This document shows, one piece after another, positions 15,921 to 20,884 of a stretch of 20,884 bases of DNA. Source of the stretch: Prevotella sp. CAG:617 (GTDB taxonomy: Bacteria; Bacteroidota; Bacteroidia; Bacteroidales; Bacteroidaceae); the NCBI GenBank assembly GCA_000438115.1, contig FR903617.1, positions 6,052-26,935 of the forward strand. Direction: 5' to 3'. The stretch's first letter is position 1, and every line of letters starts with the position of its first letter. The position numbers were made by a program, and so were the translations under genes. A model generated the notes under the pieces. It worked only from the letters and a program-made list of their open reading frames with translations. It did not search any database and was not told where the DNA came from.

Positions 15921-15932
15921 CCCGGCCGGGCG
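15921..15932. repeat. GC-rich 12-bp palindrome upstream of the ThrE-type gene
   Basis: GCCCGGCCGGGC is a perfect 12-base palindrome at the expected -33 position of the exporter promoter. It could be an operator for a dimeric regulator, or chance in a GC-rich stretch. Confidence 0.35.
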
Positions 15933-16115
15933 GGGGTATTTTGCGCGGACGGGCTGCCGAAGTGTCTGTTCGTGAAGCCCATAACCTGCCCTCATACAAG
16001 AGCCGGACCACTCTACCGGGAATAAAGTAAAACAAGGCGGGAGGAAAAATTTTTAAGGTCGCTCCCTGTTTGTTTTAGGCGGGATGTTGTTTGGTTCCCG
16101 GGTTGCACCGATACG
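15933..16115. other. Rest of the intergenic region between the exporter operons
   Basis: About 180 bases without a supportable gene. No clear promoter box on either strand. A weak GGGAG/CTCCC pairing flanks the AAAAATTTTT stretch near 16045-16065, too short to call. Confidence 0.5.
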
Positions 16116-16151
16116 AAAAAAGGCAGTTTGCCCACGCTTTGGCAAACTGCC
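16116..16151 (-). terminator. Intrinsic terminator of the ABC exporter operon
   Basis: GGCAGTTTGCC (16122-16132) and GGCAAACTGCC (16141-16151) form a perfect 11-bp stem with the loop CACGCTTT. On the minus strand the stem is followed by TTTTTT (16121-16116). It lies 61 bases after the stop of the TolC-type gene. Confidence 0.85.
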
Positions 16152-16212
16152 CTAAATCAGACCGCCCGGTGCAGATTTCCCACAAGGCAGGAAACGGCCC
16201 GGACAACCGTCG

Positions 16213-17532
16213 TTATGGTTTCAGGGCATGCAGGCTCCGATAAAAATCAAGAATCCGCACGCGGAACATACATTCATACAGGGCCTGCACGCGGTCGGAC
16301 TCTGCCTTCTCGAGTTTTGTTTTCGAATCGGCAAACTCCGTTGGCGTGGCCTTGCCGCTCTCGAACTTCTTGCTCATCAGGCGGAAAGCCTCGCGGGCAG
16401 CCTCCTCGCTCACCTTACTGCTGGCATAGGACGACTGCGCGTTGACGGCACTCTGCCAGGCCTGCTGGATTTCCTTGTAAAGTGTTTTTTCCACCTGCGC
16501 CAGCTGCAGGGCCTGGTTTTCCTGATTCAGCCGGGCCGTACGGATGGCATTGCGTGTCTGGAAGGCATCAAATATCGGTATACTGAGGGTCAGGCTGATG
16601 TTGCGGCTGAAATTGTTGTTGAGCTGCCTTCCGAAAGCATCCGAACGGATGCCCGACGACTTGTAGTAGCCCGTGCCCAGTCCGGCTCCCAGGCTCACGC
16701 TGGGATAGTAGCCTGCCCGGGCCACCTTGACCGCATATTCGCTGCCCTTGAGGCGCAGGCGCTCGGCCTCCACCTGCGGACGGGCCATGACGGCCTGCTC
16801 ATAAATACTGCGGGCGCTGCCCTCCAGCACGGGCGGCTCACCGAGCGTAGGGTCGGCCACACGCAGCGAGTCGGGCGAGCCCAGCTCGAGCATCTGGCTC
16901 AAGTCAAGCAGGGCCAGACTGACATTTCCTTCGGCCTGCACGGCGGAATGGCGGTCCTGCGCCAGCTGTGCTTCCATTTCGGCCACCTCGGGAGCAGCCG
17001 ACTTGCCGGCCTTCAGCTGCCCCTGCAAACGCGTCAGCTGCTGTTCCGACAGAGCTACCCGCCGGCGAGCCACGGCCGCCAGCTCCTGCTGGCAGAGCAC
17101 CTGCAAATAATACTGGGTAACCTGCAGAGCCACATCCTCGCGCGCCTTGGCCAGGTCGGCCGTAGCCGCAGCCAGGTTCAGACGGCTCTGGGCTATCTGG
17201 TTGGTGATGCGCAAACCGGTAAAAAGCGGTACGCTGGCGTTGAGCGACATCGACACATTCTGCGTATTGCTGTTGGCATACGTATTGTTTTCGGTAATAC
17301 TGCGCCCCATGCTGTACGTATAACCGGCCTGTGCGCCTACCTGCGGAAGCCGTTGGTTGCGGCTCGACTCCAGTTCCTGACTGCTGCGGCGGAGCGACAC
17401 ATCCTGCTGCTTGACCGTCAGGTTGTGAGCCAGCGCGTAGTCAATGCACTGCTCCAGCGTCATGGTCTGCTGGGCAGCAGCTCCAAGTCCTCCGGCCAGC
17501 ATCATGCTGAGTAATAGTCTGCGTTTCGTCAT
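16213..17532 (-). CDS. TolC-type outer membrane efflux channel
   Basis: A 439-residue exported protein: signal peptide MTKRRLLLSMMLAGGLGAAA, then two outer-membrane-efflux (OEP) repeats at about 24-210 and 235-435. Typical family pieces are MTLEQCIDYALAHNLTVKQ at the mature N-terminus, SLNASVPLFTGLRITNQIA and, in the second half, SLTLSIPIFDAFQTRNAIRT, the two matching beta-strand and helix entry points. Long coiled-coil helices (KAREDVALQVTQYYLQVLCQ, LRLKGSEYAVKVARAGYYPS) fit a periplasmic tunnel. Three copies would form the channel that takes substrate from the ABC permease and adaptor across the outer membrane. The start at 17532 overlaps the stop of the adaptor gene (ATGA), so the two are probably translated together. 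Confidence 0.93.
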   Translation of the reverse strand: MTKRRLLLSMMLAGGLGAAAQQTMTLEQCIDYALAHNLTVKQQDVSLRRSSQELESSRNQRLPQVGAQAGYTYSMGRSITENNTYANSNTQNVSMSLNASVPLFTGLRITNQIAQSRLNLAAATADLAKAREDVALQVTQYYLQVLCQQELAAVARRRVALSEQQLTRLQGQLKAGKSAAPEVAEMEAQLAQDRHSAVQAEGNVSLALLDLSQMLELGSPDSLRVADPTLGEPPVLEGSARSIYEQAVMARPQVEAERLRLKGSEYAVKVARAGYYPSVSLGAGLGTGYYKSSGIRSDAFGRQLNNNFSRNISLTLSIPIFDAFQTRNAIRTARLNQENQALQLAQVEKTLYKEIQQAWQSAVNAQSSYASSKVSEEAAREAFRLMSKKFESGKATPTEFADSKTKLEKAESDRVQALYECMFRVRILDFYRSLHALKP

Positions 17533-18650
17533 GACTTTTCTTCGTTTTGCTGTTCCTCACCCTTTACCTGCTCACCTGCTTTCAGGCCACTCTTGATTTC
17601 GATGTTAATGCCGTCGCTCAGTCCTGTCACCACCTGACGCTTGACAAACTTCTGCGGCTGACGCTGCGTGAGCACCTCTACGTACGTGCGGTTGCCCTCG
17701 TAGCTCAGGCATCCCTCGGGCACGGTCAGTACGTTTTCTGCACGCTCCAGCACAACCTCGGCATTGGCGCTGTACCCGGCACGCAGCCGGGCTCCGCCGG
17801 TGGCCCGCATGGCGGCCTTGATTTCAAAACGGTTCGACTGGTTGGCATCACTGCTCACCTTGGGCGCAATGTACTCCAGCGTGGCGCCGAACTCCTGTCC
17901 GGTCAAGGCTCCAACCGACACTTTTACGGGCATACCCTCGTGGATGAGGCCAATCTCCGTTTCGTCCACATAACCTTTAAAGATAAGATCACGCATGTCG
18001 GCCACGCTGGCTATGGTGGTGCCGTCGTTAAAGGTGTTGCTCATGATTACCGAGTTACCCACCTTGACGGGAATGTCCAGAATCTGCCCGTCGATGGTAG
18101 AGCGGATGAGTGTGGTACTGTAAGTAGCATTGCTGGCCGACACGCCGTCGCGCACGATGTTGAGCGCATCGGTTGCTGCCTGACTTTCTTCGCGGGCCTG
18201 ACTCAGAGCCTGCTGCCCTTTCTCGTATTCCTCACGGCTGATGAGCTGGTCGTCAAAGAGTTTCTGCGTACGGGCAAAGTCGTTCTTGGCCTGGCGCAGG
18301 TTGATTTCAGCCAGACGCACACGATTTTCGGCCTGACTCAACTGTGTCATGTCGGGCACCACCTTTACACGGGCTATCACCTCGCCGGCCTTGACCATGT
18401 CGCCGGCCTTTTTGTAAAGTTCGGAGATAATACCCGAAATCTGGGGCTTAATCAGCACCTCGTCGCGCGGCTCCACCGTACCGGTCAACACGGTGGTACG
18501 TTCCAGCGTAGCTCTGCGCACAGCATGCGTGACATACACCACCTCAGCCGGCTGCGACTTTTGGTAGAGAAATACCAAAGTGCCTACAAACAGGGCTGCC
18601 AGCACCAGGCCGACCACCCATTTAATCACTCGTTTCATCGTTATTCTCAT
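17529..18650 (-). CDS. HlyD/MacA-type periplasmic adaptor of the ABC exporter
   Basis: A 373-residue membrane-fusion protein. An N-terminal anchor (VIKWVVGLVLAALFVGTLVFL, about 9-29, described in two overlapping parts because of length) is followed by a barrel-sandwich domain (VLTGTVEPRDEVLIKPQISG then GDMVKAGEVIARV), a coiled-coil hairpin (SQAENRVRLAEINLRQAKND, LISREEYEKGQQALSQAREE), the second lipoyl half (STIDGQILDIPVKVGNSVIM) and a beta-barrel domain (about 215-300). It joins the inner-membrane permeases to the TolC-type channel. An ATG at 18650 gives MRITMKRVIKW; the second ATG at 18638 is also possible and neither has a Shine-Dalgarno. It lies 58 bases after the permease gene, without a visible promoter, and overlaps the channel gene by 4 bases. 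Confidence 0.92.
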   Translation of the reverse strand: MRITMKRVIKWVVGLVLAALFVGTLVFLYQKSQPAEVVYVTHAVRRATLERTTVLTGTVEPRDEVLIKPQISGIISELYKKAGDMVKAGEVIARVKVVPDMTQLSQAENRVRLAEINLRQAKNDFARTQKLFDDQLISREEYEKGQQALSQAREESQAATDALNIVRDGVSASNATYSTTLIRSTIDGQILDIPVKVGNSVIMSNTFNDGTTIASVADMRDLIFKGYVDETEIGLIHEGMPVKVSVGALTGQEFGATLEYIAPKVSSDANQSNRFEIKAAMRATGGARLRAGYSANAEVVLERAENVLTVPEGCLSYEGNRTYVEVLTQRQPQKFVKRQVVTGLSDGINIEIKSGLKAGEQVKGEEQQNEEKS

Positions 18651-18708
18651 GATGCGTATATGTATTTTTAAAGTTTTCGATAACTGTTTTTTTCCTGACT
18701 ACAACACA

Positions 18709-19953
18709 CTATTCCTCACGCATGGCATCAACAGGTTTGATGGAAAGTGCCCTGATGGCAGGTGCCACACCGGCAGCCACGCCCAACAAGAGCAAAGCGC
18801 CTACCGCGCCCAAAGCCCAGCTGAACGGAATCTGAAACGATGCCGGACCGCCCGAAGCAGCCGCCTTTTCCACACCGGCCAAAGCAGCCACGGCCAACAT
18901 AATGCCCATACTGCCGGCCACAATCGTCAGCACGACAGCTTCGCAAACTATCTGTGCCACAATATCCTGCCGATAGGCTCCAATGGCACGCCTGATGCCT
19001 AACTCCATCGTACGCTCCCTGACCGTAACCATCATGATGTTGCTCACGCCCACCACACCGGAAAGCAGCGTACCGATGCCGATGAGCCACACCAGCAGGC
19101 GGATACCGCGAAACAGACTGTCGACCATATTGAACATGGCCTCAAGATTAATGAATACCACGGCCTGCTTGTCTGTCGGAGCTATCTGGTGACGTTGTTT
19201 GAGGATGTACTCCACCTGCCGGCCCAAATCGGCCACCGAATGCCCGGGGCGCGCCATCAATGCGAGCATGTCAAACTCATTTCCGCGATTGGTAACGCGC
19301 TGCAGCGTGGTATAAGGCACAGATACCGTGGTAGCGGGATTACCGCCGATGGAAATGTTGGAATCATCGTTCACCACTCCGATAATCTGATAGTACACCC
19401 CGTTGGCATTGATAAACGTACGGCAGGGATTACCGCCGCGCGGAAAAAGTTCGTCATAAATATGAGCGCCGATAACACACACGCGCCGGTTCTGCGCCAC
19501 ATCCATCGCACTGATGGGGCGCCCGTAACGCAGCGACACCGACTCCAACCGATAAAGGTCGGCATGAATGCCACGGAGCATGCCGTCGGACGTACGGCCG
19601 TCCATGCCTCGAATCCCCGTATTGCTCCAGCTCATAATGATGGGCGTAACCACTTCAGCTCCGTCTACCTGACGGCGCACCTGCTCGAGGTCGGGCAAAT
19701 TAAGCGACCACGTGCGCCCCTCACGGAAACCGGCATACGGCTCTGCCGTCCTGTCGGTTACGAAAAAGGCTGAATTCGTGGCAAAGCCCTTGAAATTATT
19801 GCCCAGCATCTGCTCCAGTCCGCGGCCTCCGCCCATCAGCAGCACCCACATGAAGATACCCCAAAAGATACCAAAGGCCGTAAGCAGGCTGCGCGTCTTG
19901 TTGCGCATCAGCACGGTAATGATTTCGTTCCAGCTGTCTCTGTCTATTCTCAT
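18709..19953 (-). CDS. MacB/FtsX-type ABC transporter permease
   Basis: A 414-residue inner-membrane protein of the MacB class: one helix near residues 22-44 (LLTAFGIFWGIFMWVLLMGG), a large periplasmic domain (about 50-275), then three helices in the FtsX domain (about 285-407), including the conserved cytosolic stretch VSNIMMVTVRERTMELGIRR AIGA. In this family two permeases and a separate or fused ATPase drive substrate from the periplasm into the TolC channel without passing it through the membrane. No ATPase domain is fused here. It starts 4 bases after the stop of the other permease; AAAGGA at the end of that gene may serve as its ribosome site. The substrate is unknown; macrolide-like drugs, peptides or lipids are all possible. 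Confidence 0.92.
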   Translation of the reverse strand: MRIDRDSWNEIITVLMRNKTRSLLTAFGIFWGIFMWVLLMGGGRGLEQMLGNNFKGFATNSAFFVTDRTAEPYAGFREGRTWSLNLPDLEQVRRQVDGAEVVTPIIMSWSNTGIRGMDGRTSDGMLRGIHADLYRLESVSLRYGRPISAMDVAQNRRVCVIGAHIYDELFPRGGNPCRTFINANGVYYQIIGVVNDDSNISIGGNPATTVSVPYTTLQRVTNRGNEFDMLALMARPGHSVADLGRQVEYILKQRHQIAPTDKQAVVFINLEAMFNMVDSLFRGIRLLVWLIGIGTLLSGVVGVSNIMMVTVRERTMELGIRRAIGAYRQDIVAQIVCEAVVLTIVAGSMGIMLAVAALAGVEKAAASGGPASFQIPFSWALGAVGALLLLGVAAGVAPAIRALSIKPVDAMREE

Positions 19954-19957
19954 GACT

Positions 19958-20884
19958 TTATCCTTTTAAAGCGTCAACCACCCTGGCCCGTATGGCCTTG
20001 CGTGCCGGATAATATCCCGCCACCAGACCAGCCACAATCAGCACCACCAAAGCCTGCAAGGCAATGCGCATATCGACGGTAGGGTTCAGGAACACGACTC
20101 CCTGCCCCACTCCCATGTCTACCACCTGGCGGCCGTAGCTGGCGTCAAGCCATTCCGTAGCCAGCACGCCCAGAAAAATGCCCATATAGCCGAAAAAGGC
20201 CGTTATCAGCACACTCTCCAGCATCACTTCGCGCAGGATGGCCAGCGGGCGGGCACCCAGCGCACGGCGGATGCCGAACTCACGTGTCCGTTCGCGCACG
20301 GTGATGAGCATGATGTTGCTCACGCTCACCACTCCGCCCAGCAGGGTGAGCAAACCGATAATCCACGTGGCCGTATGCAGCACGTCCATCGACTTGTTGA
20401 CACCCGCCGCGTTGCGGGCTTCATTATAAATAAACAGGGCTCCCTGGTCGTCAGGAGCAAAACGATGGACTGCTCCCGAAGCGCGGCGCACACCGCGTGC
20501 AAAACGCTCGGAGGCACTGTCGTCGCTGACGCCCTGTGTTTTCAGTTCCAGAAAATCATACCGGCTCCCCTTTTTCTGCAACAGGCGGGCCGTGGAAAAG
20601 GGAATGTAGCCGTAGAGCTGGCGCTCATTCTCGCGGTCGGCAAACACGCCCACTATACGGAAACAAAGACTGTCGACCTCGAGCACCTGCCCCACCACAG
20701 CCGAGGCCGGCTGGTTGAGTTTGAGCTGCTCAAGCACCTTGCTGCTCACTACGATGCTCTTGCGGCGGTCGCGCTCGTCAAGGGGATTGACAAAGCGGCC
20801 GGCCAGCAATTTCAGCGGATTGGTCTGCAAATACTCCGCCGTCACGCCGCGCACGCTCATCGAGGCCGTTTCGTTACGGAAACG
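19958..20884 (-). CDS. MacB/FtsX-type ABC transporter permease, N-terminus outside the window
   Basis: The reading frame is open to the right edge, so the visible 308 residues are the C-terminal part; the ATG at 20858-20860 (MSVRGVTAEYLQTNPLKLLA) is internal, since the segment before it (RFRNETAS) continues the same domain. The visible part has the MacB periplasmic domain (GRFVNPLDERDRRKSIVVSS, FRIVGVFADRENERQLYGYI) and the FtsX domain with VVSVSNIMLITVRERTREFG IRRALGA and three helices. It is a distant paralogue of the next permease; together they probably form a heterodimer. The first transmembrane helix and, most likely, a separate ATPase gene lie beyond the edge. Confidence 0.92.
   Translation of the reverse strand, partial: RFRNETASMSVRGVTAEYLQTNPLKLLAGRFVNPLDERDRRKSIVVSSKVLEQLKLNQPASAVVGQVLEVDSLCFRIVGVFADRENERQLYGYIPFSTARLLQKKGSRYDFLELKTQGVSDDSASERFARGVRRASGAVHRFAPDDQGALFIYNEARNAAGVNKSMDVLHTATWIIGLLTLLGGVVSVSNIMLITVRERTREFGIRRALGARPLAILREVMLESVLITAFFGYMGIFLGVLATEWLDASYGRQVVDMGVGQGVVFLNPTVDMRIALQALVVLIVAGLVAGYYPARKAIRARVVDALKG

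Noticed and set aside
16228..18671. Long plus-strand open frames (428 and 374 codons) opposite the TolC-type and adaptor genes
   Set aside because: Same shadow pattern opposite well-supported genes; no domain, promoter or sensible start.
1..20884. Possible defence island, phage, mobile element, CRISPR or new multi-gene system
   Set aside because: No transposase, integrase, toxin-antitoxin pair, nuclease, reverse transcriptase, direct-repeat array or tRNA-type attachment site was found. The HD and AlkD-type proteins alone are ordinary housekeeping families and do not make a defence locus.

Overview
The window looks like chromosomal DNA from a Bacteroidales bacterium (Bacteroides/Prevotella type). 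The predicted proteins read like those of gut Bacteroidetes: an M49 dipeptidyl peptidase III with an early periplasmic signal, a fused ThrE-type exporter and MacB-type permeases. Shine-Dalgarno sequences are mostly absent, and several genes are preceded by the Bacteroidetes sigma-ABfr promoter form (TTTG, about 20 bases, TAnnTTTG). All genes run on the minus strand except one HD-domain gene at 5323-5862. I see no tRNA, rRNA, IS element, integrase, phage gene or CRISPR array.

Layout, in transcription order from right to left. (a) 16213-20884: a tripartite ABC exporter operon with two MacB/FtsX-type permeases (the first cut by the window edge), a HlyD-type adaptor and a TolC-type outer-membrane channel, closed by a clear intrinsic terminator. 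The ATPase is not in the window. (b) 14485-15867: a ThrE-type threonine/serine exporter with a strong terminator. (c) 11551-14370: uvrA, nucleotide excision repair. (d) 11219-11389: a small rubredoxin gene with its own promoter, followed by a run of hairpins. (e) 5941-10829: a tightly packed run of ndh (type II NADH dehydrogenase), a LuxR-type regulator with a degenerate receiver, an AlkD-type DNA glycosylase, a GH127-related secreted protein without the catalytic cysteines, and a secreted TPR protein. (f) 5323-5862 (plus strand): an HD-domain phosphohydrolase with a good promoter, separated from (e) by a perfect 17-bp hairpin that can terminate both strands. (g) 1-5112: dxs (isoprenoid precursor synthesis), trkA and trkH (potassium uptake) and the start of a dipeptidyl peptidase III gene, probably one transcript.

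Most of the window is housekeeping: potassium uptake, isoprenoid synthesis, respiration, DNA repair and export. I do not see a convincing new defence or mobile system. The least ordinary part is 5941-9402. There an apparently dead GH127 relative is translationally coupled to an AlkD-type glycosylase and followed by a secreted TPR protein, all downstream of a pseudo-receiver LuxR regulator and ndh. The RNA structures in front of uvrA and downstream of rubredoxin are the other parts worth a second look.
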